Shown here in pieces: positions 1 through 8,856 of a stretch of DNA of 64,000 nucleotides. Under the pieces are notes generated by a model that was given only the letters and a program-made list of their open reading frames with translations, searched no databases and was not told the origin of the DNA. The stretch is taken from NCBI RefSeq assembly GCF_007997135.1, contig NZ_VORU01000009.1, positions 1-64,000 of the forward strand. Direction: 5' to 3'. A program made the translations under genes and the position numbers. Within the stretch, counting starts at the first letter, position 1; the number at the start of each line of letters is the position of its first letter. This stretch comes from Aequorivita lipolytica (lineage in GTDB: Bacteria > Bacteroidota > Bacteroidia > Flavobacteriales > Flavobacteriaceae).

Positions 1-125
1 AGACAAACCTTCGCACAATGCAGGGTGAGAAAGCAGTGGATGTATCGTCCCTTGCCGCTGGAGTTTATGTAGTTCAGATTATTGGTGAAAACGCAAGCAC
101 TGTAAAGCGCTTGATTAAAGAGTAA
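1..125 (+). CDS. 3' end of a T9SS-exported protein (sorting-domain tail)
   Basis: Only the last ~40 codons are inside the window; the frame runs from base 3 to a TAA at 123-125. The tail contains VDVSSLAAGVYVVQI followed by a basic end (VKRLIKE). This is the final beta-strand pattern of type A C-terminal sorting domains, which type IX secretion recognises in the outer membrane of Bacteroidota. The passenger lies upstream of the window, so its function is unknown. A strong rho-independent terminator follows 25 bases later, so this is the end of a transcription unit. Confidence 0.85.
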   Translation, partial: TNLRTMQGEKAVDVSSLAAGVYVVQIIGENASTVKRLIKE

Positions 126-150
126 TCACCAAATAACCAACCAAAGAAGG

Positions 151-185
151 AAACCCCTTCAGCTTTTGCTGAGGGGGTTTTTGAT
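151..185 (+). terminator. Rho-independent terminator
   Basis: A 13-bp stem (151-163 with 168-180, one G-T pair) closes a TTTT loop and runs into a T-rich tract. It lies directly behind the partial T9SS gene and separates it from the M3 peptidase gene. Confidence 0.85.
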
Positions 186-251
186 TTTAGAAGATTCAGA
201 TAAAATCTTCACTAATTCTATACCTTTACATTTCAATAAATAAATCAACAA

Positions 252-2378
252 ATGAATAAAGCAATTCCCTTTTTGGCACTCGCCTTAATCATTGCCGCTT
301 GTAATGATTCCAAAGAAAAAGAAAAAACAAACTTAAGTGAAGAACAGATGGACAATACCGAAAATCCGCTACTTTCAGAAAGTACTTTGCCCTACGGAGC
401 ACCGAACTTTTCAAAAATAAAAGATGAAAACTTTAAGCCTGCAATGCTTGAAGGAATAGAACAACAAAAGAACGCGGTAGAGACAATAGCTAATTCTGAA
501 GAGGAACCTACATTTGACAATACGGTACTCGCCCTTGAAAAAAGTGGTGAGCTTTTAAATAGGTCATCAGAAATATTTTATACCCTCGCTGGTGCCAATA
601 CTAATGAAACCCTACAGTCAGTAGAGGAAGAAATGGCTCCAAAATTTGCAGCCCAAAACGATATGATTTATTTAAACGAGAAATTGTTTAAACGTTTTAA
701 AACTTTACACGATAAAAAGGAAACTCTAAATCTGGAAGCCGAATCCTTAAAACTTCTTGAGGAATATTATGAAGATTTTGAAATAGCAGGCGCTAATCTT
801 TCTTCAGAAGACAAAGAAAAACTTAAAGTATATAACGAGAAGATTGCAACCCTTACTACTAAATTCGGGAAAACATTGTTAGACGCCAACAATGCTGGTG
901 CAGTAACATTTATGAATAAAGAAGACTTGGCAGGTGTAGATGAAGATTTTTTGAAATCTAAAGAAAACAAAGACGGTAAAGGCTGGACCATTCCGTTGCA
1001 AAACACTACCCAACAACCTTTGTTGCAATCTATGGAGAATAGGGCAAGTCGCGAAAAACTGTATAAAGCCGCTTGGCATAGGGCAGATCAAGGCGCTAAC
1101 GATACCAGAGAACTAATTAAAGAGCTAGTGGAAGTACGCGCCCAAAAAGCAAAACTATTAGGATTTAATAATTATGCTGAATGGAGCCTTCAAAAAACAA
1201 TGGCCAAAACGCCCGAAAATGTAAACAAATTCTTTAGCGGACTTATTCCAGCTGCAACCACAAAGGCACAAGCTGAATCTGATGAAATTCAAAAAATGAT
1301 AAAATCCAAAGGACAGGATTTCAAATTGGAGCCTTGGGACTGGAACTATTATGCCGAAATGGTTCGGAAAGAGAAATACGACTTGGATGAAAATCAAATA
1401 AAGCCCTATTTTGAATTAAAGAATGTATTGGAAAAAGGCGTGTTTTACGCTGCAAACAAACTTTACGGCATCACCTATAAACCCAGAACCGATATTCCAA
1501 CCTATCATGAAGATGTATTTGTTTATGAATTGTTTGAAGAAAACGGAGACGCCCTTGGCCTATTTTATGCAGATTTCTTTGCGCGCCCTAGCAAGAGTGG
1601 AGGCGCTTGGATGAGCAACTTTGTTACCCAATCTAAATTGTACAATAAGAAGCCAGTAATATATAATGTACTTAATATTCCAAAACCAGCTGGTAATGAA
1701 CCTGCTTTATTGACCTATGACGAAGTATCTACTATGTTCCACGAGTTCGGACATGCACTTCACGGCTTTTTTGCCGATCAACAATATCCTTCATTATCCG
1801 GAACGGCTGTGGCACGCGATTTCGTAGAATTCCCTTCACAGTTTAATGAAAACTGGGCGCTATACCCAGAAATACTTAAAAACTATGCGCTTCATTATAA
1901 AACTGGAGAACAAATTCCACAACAATTGATTGATAAAATTAAAAACTCTGGTACTTTCAACCAAGGTTATAGTTTAACGGAAAATTTGGCTGGCTCAAAC
2001 CTGGATATGCAATGGCATACCATTTCACCAGATAAAAAGATAGAAGATGTAAATGCTTTTGAAAAACAAGCGTTAAGCAATACCAAACTTGATTTGGTTC
2101 ATGCCGTACCACCAAGATACCGTTCCACCTATTTCTCCCATATTTTTGCTGGTGGATATGCTGCGGGATATTATTCGTATTCATGGACTGAAATGCTGCA
2201 TCACGATGCATACAATTGGTTTGAAAACAATGGAGGTTTAACGCGTGAAAACGGACAGCGTTTCCGCGATATGGTTTTATCAAAAGGAAATACTTTGAAC
2301 CTCGAAAAAATGTACAAAGACTGGCGCGGAAGCGATCCCAAAATTCAGCCAATGCTTAAGGCACGAGGGTTGAAGTAG
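252..2378 (+). CDS. M3 family metallopeptidase lipoprotein (peptidyl-dipeptidase Dcp type)
   Basis: 708 aa. The N-terminus is a lipoprotein signal with lipobox IIAAC (Cys17), so the protein should be membrane-anchored, probably in the periplasm or outer membrane. The zinc motif HEFGH is at 497-501, and the third ligand is the Glu of RDFVEFPSQ (Glu526), the usual M3 spacing. The family hydrolyses short peptides, and full-length homologues (~670-720 aa) include peptidyl-dipeptidase Dcp and oligopeptidase A. The gene is monocistronic: it follows a terminator and faces the M15 gene across a hairpin. A TACATTTC sequence about 25 bases before ATG is a plausible -7 element. Dcp versus OpdA specificity cannot be decided from sequence. 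Confidence 0.93.
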   Translation: MNKAIPFLALALIIAACNDSKEKEKTNLSEEQMDNTENPLLSESTLPYGAPNFSKIKDENFKPAMLEGIEQQKNAVETIANSEEEPTFDNTVLALEKSGELLNRSSEIFYTLAGANTNETLQSVEEEMAPKFAAQNDMIYLNEKLFKRFKTLHDKKETLNLEAESLKLLEEYYEDFEIAGANLSSEDKEKLKVYNEKIATLTTKFGKTLLDANNAGAVTFMNKEDLAGVDEDFLKSKENKDGKGWTIPLQNTTQQPLLQSMENRASREKLYKAAWHRADQGANDTRELIKELVEVRAQKAKLLGFNNYAEWSLQKTMAKTPENVNKFFSGLIPAATTKAQAESDEIQKMIKSKGQDFKLEPWDWNYYAEMVRKEKYDLDENQIKPYFELKNVLEKGVFYAANKLYGITYKPRTDIPTYHEDVFVYELFEENGDALGLFYADFFARPSKSGGAWMSNFVTQSKLYNKKPVIYNVLNIPKPAGNEPALLTYDEVSTMFHEFGHALHGFFADQQYPSLSGTAVARDFVEFPSQFNENWALYPEILKNYALHYKTGEQIPQQLIDKIKNSGTFNQGYSLTENLAGSNLDMQWHTISPDKKIEDVNAFEKQALSNTKLDLVHAVPPRYRSTYFSHIFAGGYAAGYYSYSWTEMLHHDAYNWFENNGGLTRENGQRFRDMVLSKGNTLNLEKMYKDWRGSDPKIQPMLKARGLK

Positions 2379-2391
2379 AGAGAAAAAAAAT

Positions 2392-2443
2392 AAGCCACGA
2401 ATTCACGAATGATTATTTAAAACTATTCGTGAATTCGTGGCTT
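2392..2443. repeat. 19-bp perfect inverted repeat between convergent genes
   Basis: Arms 2392-2410 and 2425-2443 are perfectly complementary around a 14-base loop. Each arm is built from two CACGAAT units one base apart. It follows the M3 stop codon by 13 bases and faces the end of the M15 gene, so it can act as a terminator in both directions. The A-run before it and T-run after it support that. Confidence 0.75.
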
Positions 2444-2495
2444 TTAATAGGTACGCTTTTTGAATAAACTAAGAATACCTATTGAAATTCCTAGT

Positions 2496-2518
2496 GTCAC
2501 CCTGAGCTTGTCGAAGGG
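2496..2518. repeat. Dispersed intergenic repeat, CCCTGAGCTTGTCGAAGGG type
   Basis: The 23-base stretch carries the core CCTGAGCTTGTCGAAGG with flanking complementary ACCCT/AGGGT ends. I recognise this core as an intergenic repeat common in many bacterial genomes. It sits ten bases beyond the stop codon of the M15 gene. Only one copy is seen in this window. Confidence 0.5.
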
Positions 2519-2528
2519 TTGAATCAAT

Positions 2529-3275
2529 TCAGGGAATTAACTTTGGATTAATATCTAATATATTTTCAGTTAAATATTTTGAAACAAAGCCTTCGGAAAA
2601 GTACTCGTTGCCAAGTATCTTTTCTTCTGAAAGCATTTTTTTCACATCAATTTTTTCTTTGTATTCTTTTAGCATTGGGATAGAAACGGGCGCGTAGCTA
2701 AAATGCCACGGCTCATATTTAAAGCCTTTTCGGTTGCCGTTGTCTGTATAAACTTCGTAAAAGTCAAATTTTTCAGCATTATCATCTAGCCACATTTTCA
2801 ATTTGCAGAAAGGTCCGTTTCCGTGAAAATTCTCAGGCATTAGCACATTTGCAGGTCGCGGAGCGTTGGCGTCAATTATATCGATATCGGTTCCCCAATG
2901 ATGGCGCGAAGTGCCGGGAATGGTGGAATATTCAATAATTTTTTCAATCGCTTTTTCAGGGGGAAGACCTTCATTAGTGAATCTTTTATATTTCCCTTCA
3001 AAAATTTCCTTTTGCCGCTGAAAGCTTCGGTAGGCTGAAACCACTTCAATATTTATATTTTCTTTTGCTGCTGCGGCCTTCATTTTATTGAATGCTTCTT
3101 TCGCAGTTTTGTGCATTTTTGAGGTATAGCTATCACCCACAATATCTGGGTTTCCCTTTCCTATCAATTGGTTTCGGGTAAATCCTTCTGAAAAATTACT
3201 GAAAGAAAACTGCGGAAAAATTGCCAAACTTAGTCCTGCTATACCTGAAATTTTAATAAATTCGTTGCGCTTCAT
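2529..3275 (-). CDS. M15 family D-Ala-D-Ala carboxypeptidase (VanY/LdcB-like)
   Basis: 248 aa. The zinc site reads SRHHWGTDID at 123-132 (His125, Asp132) and EPWHF with His191, matching the SxHxxGxxxD...WH pattern of M15B peptidases that trim peptidoglycan stem peptides. The conserved AYRSFQRQ block precedes it. The N-terminus (KRNEFIKISGIAGLSL) looks like a Tat signal with Lys-Arg in place of the twin arginine. It is divergent from the GNAT gene with 36 bases between starts. Carboxypeptidase versus endopeptidase activity is unresolved. Confidence 0.88.
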   Translation of the reverse strand: MKRNEFIKISGIAGLSLAIFPQFSFSNFSEGFTRNQLIGKGNPDIVGDSYTSKMHKTAKEAFNKMKAAAAKENINIEVVSAYRSFQRQKEIFEGKYKRFTNEGLPPEKAIEKIIEYSTIPGTSRHHWGTDIDIIDANAPRPANVLMPENFHGNGPFCKLKMWLDDNAEKFDFYEVYTDNGNRKGFKYEPWHFSYAPVSIPMLKEYKEKIDVKKMLSEEKILGNEYFSEGFVSKYLTENILDINPKLIP

Positions 3276-3311
3276 TTTATAGTTTAGTGAAGTTTTAAAA
3301 TTACCATTATT

Positions 3312-3746
3312 TTGAAAGATAACGCCTTTTACATTCGTATTATTGATTCAAACGAAATTTTCAGCATTATTCCTCTTTTGCAAAAATTAGGAAATTATTC
3401 CGTTTCCGAAGCACTGTTAAAAGAACGTTTGCAGGAAATGACGCAGCAGAATTACGAATGTCTCGGAATTTTTGATGCTGAAAAATTAATTGGTACTTGC
3501 GGTTTGTGGTTTCAAACCCGTCATTATGCTGGCAAAAGTGTAGAGATGGATCATGTGATAATTGACGATGCATACCGAAGCCACGGTATTGGCAAAATGC
3601 TTATTGAATTTATAAGCGATTACGCCAAGAAAAAATCATGCAATTGGGTAGAGCTTAATAGCTATGTTCACAATTTTCCTTCCCATAAATTCTTTTATAA
3701 TCAAGGTTTTGTGGCTAAGGGGTATCATTTTGTGAAGGAGCTTTGA
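3312..3746 (+). CDS. GNAT family N-acetyltransferase
   Basis: 144 aa. The acetyl-CoA binding motif A is visible as VIIDDAYRSHGIGKMLIEF, with the RxxGxGK core near residues 90-98, followed by the C-terminal FFYNQGFV strand typical of GNAT enzymes. The start is a TTG; the first in-frame ATG would remove over 40 residues including the first beta strand, so TTG is preferred. The acceptor substrate cannot be predicted. It is convergent with pepE. Confidence 0.82.
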   Translation: MKDNAFYIRIIDSNEIFSIIPLLQKLGNYSVSEALLKERLQEMTQQNYECLGIFDAEKLIGTCGLWFQTRHYAGKSVEMDHVIIDDAYRSHGIGKMLIEFISDYAKKKSCNWVELNSYVHNFPSHKFFYNQGFVAKGYHFVKEL

Positions 3747-3769
3747 AAAGATTTGAGACCGCTACGCTA

Positions 3770-3790
3770 TAAGACTTAAGATGTAAGACA
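3770..3790. repeat. Heptanucleotide array, three TAAGACT-like units
   Basis: TAAGACT, TAAGATG and TAAGACA follow one another with no gap between the 3' ends of the GNAT and pepE genes. It is one of several period-7 arrays at gene boundaries in this window. Confidence 0.55.
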
Positions 3791-3798
3791 CATTCTGG

Positions 3799-4536
3799 TT
3801 AGAAATTTGAACACTTAGTTCCAGTTTCAACTTCATAAGGTTCTTTCCCTTGTTCAAAAACACGCGCTTTCAATTCTCCTTTCAAAATAATTTCATCTCC
3901 TTTTACTTGTAGCCAACTGCCTTCTCGCAAGCCAACTACCGGAACTGTATTTTGGGTATGAAATTCTGCAATACGCGTTTCGCGAGTTTCGCCCATATGT
4001 TTGCTGCCGAGATCGGGATCTAAATAGTGTGGATTTAAATTGAAGGGAATTACGCCTAAAGTTTTAAATGAAGGTGGATACACTATCGGCATATCGTTAG
4101 TAGTCTGCATAGAAACGCCGCAAATATTACTTCCGGCGCTGGTTCCCAAATACGGCAGACCTTTAAAAATAGCTTCGCGTAGCGGTTGCATAAGTTCCAA
4201 TCGGTAAAGTGCGCTCACTAAAACAAAAGTATTTCCGCCACCCGTAAATGCTCCTTTTGCATTTTTCAAAGCTTCCGCAGGATTTTTAAATGTGTGCAGC
4301 CCAACCAGTTTTTTGCCAATTTTTTGAAATGCTTTTGCTGCTTTTTCAGTGTATTCATCGTGGCTGATGCCGCCGGGGCGGGCGTAAGGAATGAAGATTA
4401 CTTCTTCAGTATCCTTAAATAGATCGGACATTTCACTAGTGAGATAATCTAAATATTCGCCACCGTAAACGGTGCTGGTACTTGCTATTACCAGTTCCCG
4501 CGAAGGCGGGAATCTCTTTGTTTCAGAATTGTTCAT
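3799..4536 (-). CDS. pepE: Peptidase E (alpha-aspartyl dipeptidase, family S51)
   Basis: 245 aa. S51 peptidases hydrolyse N-terminal Asp-Xaa dipeptides in the cytoplasm. The nucleophile elbow GTSAGS places the catalytic Ser at 133; Asp148 (TNDMP) and His170 (LNPHYL) fit the rest of the triad. The GGGNTF oxyanion-side motif is at ~99-104. Length matches the family (~230-245 aa), and no signal peptide is present. It is an isolated minus-strand gene. Confidence 0.9.
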   Translation of the reverse strand: MNNSETKRFPPSRELVIASTSTVYGGEYLDYLTSEMSDLFKDTEEVIFIPYARPGGISHDEYTEKAAKAFQKIGKKLVGLHTFKNPAEALKNAKGAFTGGGNTFVLVSALYRLELMQPLREAIFKGLPYLGTSAGSNICGVSMQTTNDMPIVYPPSFKTLGVIPFNLNPHYLDPDLGSKHMGETRETRIAEFHTQNTVPVVGLREGSWLQVKGDEIILKGELKARVFEQGKEPYEVETGTKCSNF

Positions 4537-4626
4537 GATTGACTAATTTTTCAGAGTTGTAAATTTAGCTATTGCAATTGTAAACTTTAAGTTTTCACTA
4601 ACAAAACAAATATGTACTTTTAGTGA

Positions 4627-5445
4627 ATGACAAAAAACCTACTCCTACTTCTATTTATTGTTGCCGCACCCGTGCTTTTTGCGCAGGACATAGACCGCAC
4701 AAAAGTTTCCGGCAAAATACACGTTCCGCAGGGTGAAGATTCTGAAGGGATTTCTGTATATAATATTTCTTCACAGAAAGGAACAATTACCAGTGCCGAT
4801 GGTACTTTTGAAATTGAACTAGCCGAAAACGATCGCATTCAGATTACTGCACTGCAATATCAGTCGTTCACAGTAGTTGTAGACAGAGGTATTATACAAA
4901 GAAAAGTTATAAATATTTTTCTGAATCCCGCAGTTAATCAACTCGAAGAGGTTGTTGTGAGACCGTACGATCTTACGGGAAACATAAATGTGGACGTAAA
5001 AAAAATCCCAACGTATAACGTTACAAAGAACTGGGATTTGAGTTACAAAAATTTGGAATACGGCTATACTTTTGAACAGGATGATAAAACTGCTATTGCG
5101 GGAAATGCCGCAGAGGAAGCACTTCACGGCAACGCCTTAAAGAATGGTGCAAATGTTTTAGCACTTTTGGGTGGGGTAGCACAATTGCTTTTTCCGAAAG
5201 GAGATAAAATTTCACCAGCCCAGGAACAGGAAGATTTAAGCACTATTAGCAACAATATACAGCAGCGTTTTAGTAAAGATTTTATTGCGGCAAACTTTGC
5301 TATTCCTGAAGATAAAGCAGTTGATTTTTTATTTTTTGCCCAAGAAAATGGTTTGAATAAAGATTTGCTCAAACCTGAAAACGAAATGCAATTAATGGAA
5401 TTTCTCTTCAAAAAAAGCAATGAATACAAAAAGCGTAGTGAGTAA
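4627..5445 (+). CDS. Exported protein with carboxypeptidase-like regulatory domain
   Basis: 272 aa. A cleavable signal peptide (MTKNLLLLLFIVAAPVLFAQ) is followed by a ~90-residue beta-sandwich segment (VSGKI...GTITSADGTFEI...LEEVVV). This resembles the CarboxypepD_reg-like domain found in front of TonB receptors, but no barrel follows. The rest (residues 110-272) is helical and charged, with no recognised motif. It may be a periplasmic or outer-membrane-associated accessory protein. A TACTTTTA -7-like box ends four bases before the ATG, suggesting a leaderless message. Confidence 0.72.
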   Translation: MTKNLLLLLFIVAAPVLFAQDIDRTKVSGKIHVPQGEDSEGISVYNISSQKGTITSADGTFEIELAENDRIQITALQYQSFTVVVDRGIIQRKVINIFLNPAVNQLEEVVVRPYDLTGNINVDVKKIPTYNVTKNWDLSYKNLEYGYTFEQDDKTAIAGNAAEEALHGNALKNGANVLALLGGVAQLLFPKGDKISPAQEQEDLSTISNNIQQRFSKDFIAANFAIPEDKAVDFLFFAQENGLNKDLLKPENEMQLMEFLFKKSNEYKKRSE

Positions 5446-5581
5446 AAATAACTTTTACAGCATAATTATAGTATAAATCAAAATTTTAAACCTGTCCTAC
5501 TTCAGAAGAAAGTAAAACTTAGAAAATTGTAACATCTCAAAATTGAAACCGTCTAATGTTTCATTATTTCCCAATTTTTAT

Positions 5582-6085
5582 ATGAAGTATTTTAAAACTC
5601 TCCTTTTAGTTCTGGTTTTTCCGCTTGTTTCAGCAACTTCTGCACATAAATTTTACGTTAGCATCACAAAAATTGAATACGTAAAAGAGAAAAAATCACT
5701 TCAGATAATCACTAAAATCTTTACTGATGATATTGAAGATGCGCTTCAGCAACGTTACGACGCCTCAATTTCACTAGACACAAATAAGGAAACCGAAGTC
5801 GCAGATGAAGATTTAAAAAAATACATTCTTCAGAAACTGAAGATAAAGGTGAATGGAAAACCAGTTAAACTTACTTATATTGGGAAAGAGTATGATACAG
5901 ATATGCTAATTGCCTACCTAGAAGTTACTGATGTAGCAAACCTTAAATCCATTGAAATAGAAAATAAAGTATTGCTGGAAATGTTTCCCGACCAACAAAA
6001 CATAATCCATCTTAAAACTCCCAATAGCCGAAAAAGTTTAATTCTCGACAGCGACGAATCAAGCGGTAAATTGGAATTTAATTAA
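5582..6085 (+). CDS. DUF6702 family exported protein
   Basis: 167 aa from the ATG at 5582; a longer frame starting at 5543 would put 13 non-hydrophobic residues ahead of the signal peptide. The signal (MKYFKTLLLVLVFPLVSATSA) is followed by the HKFYVSITKIEY opening typical of DUF6702. The protein is a small all-beta periplasmic candidate of unknown function. It lies 44 bases upstream of the M1 peptidase gene on the same strand, a pairing I recall from flavobacterial genomes, so the two are probably cotranscribed. Confidence 0.78.
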   Translation: MKYFKTLLLVLVFPLVSATSAHKFYVSITKIEYVKEKKSLQIITKIFTDDIEDALQQRYDASISLDTNKETEVADEDLKKYILQKLKIKVNGKPVKLTYIGKEYDTDMLIAYLEVTDVANLKSIEIENKVLLEMFPDQQNIIHLKTPNSRKSLILDSDESSGKLEFN

Positions 6086-6129
6086 TAAATTGCCAATCCA
6101 AAAAATATCATTAAAACTTTCTAATTAGT

Positions 6130-8436
6130 ATGAGATTATTTAATTCACTTCTGTTTACTGCGCTTTTTCTTGTTGCGGGTACAATTTCAGCACAAGATGA
6201 AACCGAAACCCAAAAGCGTGACCCCGGTCATTATAATACAAATCGTTTTAAACAACTTTACGAAGAGTTTTCAACTCCAAATATGTTCCGAACTGCAAGC
6301 GGTGCTCCTGGCCCAAACTACTACCAACAGCAGGCAGACTACGTTATGGATATAGAACTTGATGATAAAAACAAAAAAATCTCTGGTTTCGAAACCATTA
6401 CTTATAGCAATAATTCACCAGACCCGCTGGAATTTCTTTGGGTTCAATTGGATCAAAACAAACGGGCAAAAGATTCTAAATCACCTTTAATTGAATCATC
6501 AGCTTCGTTGCCTGGTGATATGGCCGGAAATTTCGTGAAAAATTATATGGGAGCTCCATTTGATGGAGGTTTCAACATTTTGGAAGTCAAGGACGCCAAA
6601 GGCAATCCTTTAAAGTACATCATCAATCAAACGATGATGCGTATTGATATGGCTAAAGTTTTAAAGCCAGGAGAAAAATATGTATTCTCCATAAAGTGGT
6701 GGTATAACGTAAATGATCATGTTATAGATCGTGCGCGGAGTGGTTATGAAGTTTTTGAGGATGGCAACCGTGGTTACGTGATTGCACAGTTTTACCCGCG
6801 TATGGCGGTATATAATGATGTGGAAGGTTGGCAAAACAGCCAATTTTGGGGAAGGGATGAATTTGCGCTTCCCTTCGGAAATTTTGAAGTGAACATTACC
6901 GTTCCGGCAGATCATATTCTCGATGCAACGGGAGAACTTCAGAATAGAAAAGATATTTTCAGCAAAGAAATGATGAGCCGTTATGAAGCTGCTCAAAAAT
7001 CGTATGATAAACCTGTTATAATTGTAACTCAAGCTGAAGCGGAAACTGCTTCAAAAAGTTTTTCATCGGCAAAGAAAACGTGGAAATTTAAGGCTGAAAA
7101 TGTACGTGATTATGCATTTGCTACTTCACGTCGCTACATTTGGGATATGATGGCTGTAAAGATGGGCAATCGTAGTGTAATGGCTGTTTCAATGTATCCG
7201 CCAGAAGGAAACCCATTGTGGGAAGATTGGTCAACGCGGGCTGTTGCTAGTACCTTGAAAACATATTCGCGAATGACGTTTGATTATCCATACCCCAAAG
7301 CAATTTCAGTAAACGCAAAAAACCAAGGGATGGAATACCCAATGATTTGCTGGAATTACGGTAGACCGGATAAAGATGGAAGCATCAGCGACCGCACAAA
7401 ATACGGAATGATTAGCGTGATTATTCACGAAGTGGGGCACAACTATTTCCCGATGATTGTGAATAGCGACGAACGCCAATGGACCTGGATGGATGAAGGG
7501 TTAAATACTTTTTCACAATATGTAGCAGAGCAGGATTTTGCCGAAGCTTATCCTGAAGCCATAGCACCAAATAAACAATATCCGTCCCGTCGCGGTCCTG
7601 CAAATAAAATTGTAGATTATATGGCTGGAGACCAAAGCCAGTTGGCACCTATTATGACCAAAGGTTTAAACACCTACAATTTTGGTGCAAATGCCTACGC
7701 AAAGCCAGCCACGGCGCTGAACATTTTGCGTGAAACTATTATGGGTCGCGAGCTTTTTGACTTCGCATTTAAAACCTACGCAAACCGCTGGATGTTCAAG
7801 CATCCCACACCCGAAGATTTTTTCAGAACTATGGAAGATGCCTCTGCAGTTGATTTAGATTGGTATTGGAGGTCTTGGTTTTATACTACAGACTATGTGG
7901 ATATTGGGTTGAAAGAAGTTAAAAAATTCTATGTTACTTCAAAAATGAATAAAGAAGCTAGAGAAATGATGGAGACCAACGGTATAAAGGAGAGTGATTT
8001 GCCACCTTTGGTATATTTTGTAAAAGAAGAAAGTGAAGATTTTGAAGAAAGCATGCGTGATGTAAAAATTGAGGATGTGAAAAGTTTGAATGAATACATA
8101 ATGGATAACTTTTCTGCAGAAGAGCGCGCCAGTCTGAAAAAGCCCACATTTTTCTACGAGATAACTTTTGAAAAGTCAGGAGGAATACCTATGCCTATTA
8201 TAGCTCAATACACGTACAGCGATGGAACTTCTGAAAAAGTTACCTATCCTGCTGAAATATGGAGAAAAAATGACACCTCCGTAGGAAAATTTATAGCTTC
8301 AGAAAAGGAAATTACCAAAATAGAAGTTGACCCAGACGAAGAAACCGCTGATATTGATACGAGCAATAACACTTGGCCAGAACGCAAAAAACTAGGCGCT
8401 TTTGACCAATTTAAAAATAAAACAAAGACAGATTAA
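6130..8436 (+). CDS. M1 family metallopeptidase, exported
   Basis: 768 aa with signal peptide (ending GTISAQ). The gluzincin site is HEVGHN at 433-438, with the third zinc ligand Glu456 in MDEGLN: exactly HExxH-x18-E. The N-terminal region (~60-330) has the beta-rich aminopeptidase-like domain, and residues ~590-768 form a C-terminal extension with acidic stretches. It probably degrades peptides in the periplasm for nutrient use. It follows the DUF6702 gene and ends at a strong terminator. Confidence 0.9.
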   Translation: MRLFNSLLFTALFLVAGTISAQDETETQKRDPGHYNTNRFKQLYEEFSTPNMFRTASGAPGPNYYQQQADYVMDIELDDKNKKISGFETITYSNNSPDPLEFLWVQLDQNKRAKDSKSPLIESSASLPGDMAGNFVKNYMGAPFDGGFNILEVKDAKGNPLKYIINQTMMRIDMAKVLKPGEKYVFSIKWWYNVNDHVIDRARSGYEVFEDGNRGYVIAQFYPRMAVYNDVEGWQNSQFWGRDEFALPFGNFEVNITVPADHILDATGELQNRKDIFSKEMMSRYEAAQKSYDKPVIIVTQAEAETASKSFSSAKKTWKFKAENVRDYAFATSRRYIWDMMAVKMGNRSVMAVSMYPPEGNPLWEDWSTRAVASTLKTYSRMTFDYPYPKAISVNAKNQGMEYPMICWNYGRPDKDGSISDRTKYGMISVIIHEVGHNYFPMIVNSDERQWTWMDEGLNTFSQYVAEQDFAEAYPEAIAPNKQYPSRRGPANKIVDYMAGDQSQLAPIMTKGLNTYNFGANAYAKPATALNILRETIMGRELFDFAFKTYANRWMFKHPTPEDFFRTMEDASAVDLDWYWRSWFYTTDYVDIGLKEVKKFYVTSKMNKEAREMMETNGIKESDLPPLVYFVKEESEDFEESMRDVKIEDVKSLNEYIMDNFSAEERASLKKPTFFYEITFEKSGGIPMPIIAQYTYSDGTSEKVTYPAEIWRKNDTSVGKFIASEKEITKIEVDPDEETADIDTSNNTWPERKKLGAFDQFKNKTKTD

Positions 8437-8456
8437 TTAGTGATTATTTTGAGATT

Positions 8457-8490
8457 CCCTTCTTCAATATTTATTGTGGAAGGGTTTTTT
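8457..8490 (+). terminator. Rho-independent terminator
   Basis: Hairpin 8457-8484 (CCCTTC paired with GAAGGG, continued by CAAT with ATTG across one mismatch) followed by six Ts. It terminates the DUF6702-M1 transcription unit 20 bases past the stop. Confidence 0.8.
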
Positions 8491-8526
8491 GATTATATCA
8501 TTTTCAGAAAAACTCTTCGTCAAACA

Positions 8527-8547
8527 CCTATAACTCATAACTCATTA
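8527..8547. repeat. Degenerate heptanucleotide array before tatA
   Basis: CCTATAA, CTCATAA and CTCATTA follow in register immediately upstream of the tatA -7 box. Only three units, one of them degenerate, so this is a weak member of the period-7 set. Confidence 0.4.
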
Positions 8548-8548
8548 G

Positions 8549-8556
8549 TATATTTG
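8549..8556 (+). promoter_or_regulatory. -7 box TATATTTG of tatA
   Basis: Exact match to the Bacteroidota -7 consensus TAnnTTTG, ending four bases before the tatA ATG (8561). Transcription would start at or next to the ATG, implying a leaderless or nearly leaderless message. Confidence 0.6.
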
Positions 8557-8560
8557 CAAC

Positions 8561-8848
8561 ATGATTTTACAGGCAATTTTTCTTTTCATTAGCGGTGCCG
8601 AAATAGGTTTTATCCTCTTCATCGTACTTTTGGTTTTTGGCGCAGATAAAGTACCAGACATTGCCCGCGGCATAGGAAAAGCGATGCGACAGGTAAAGGA
8701 CGCAACGAACGATATTAAATCTGAAATTTCAAAAGGTGCCCAAAAACAGGGGATAGATATAGATATCACCAAAGACGTCCAAAAGCAAATAGACAAAGTA
8801 AAAGAAAACGTAGACGAAGTTACAGGGCCTATTAAGAGAAAATTTTAA
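8561..8848 (+). CDS. tatA: TatA/TatE-type twin-arginine translocase subunit
   Basis: 95 aa. One N-terminal membrane helix (~8-28), a hinge and an amphipathic helix (ADKVPDIARGIGKAMRQVK) form the TatA/Hcf106 arrangement, followed by a charged coiled tail. TatA subunits oligomerise to form the path for folded proteins at the inner membrane. No tatC is in this window. It is convergent with the O-methyltransferase, only 8 bases between stops. Confidence 0.85.
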   Translation: MILQAIFLFISGAEIGFILFIVLLVFGADKVPDIARGIGKAMRQVKDATNDIKSEISKGAQKQGIDIDITKDVQKQIDKVKENVDEVTGPIKRKF

Positions 8849-8856
8849 TTGTTTTA

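Noticed and set aside
1957-2352. 131-codon open frame antisense to the M3 peptidase
   Set aside because: It mirrors conserved coding sequence of the M3 gene and shows no own motif or start context.
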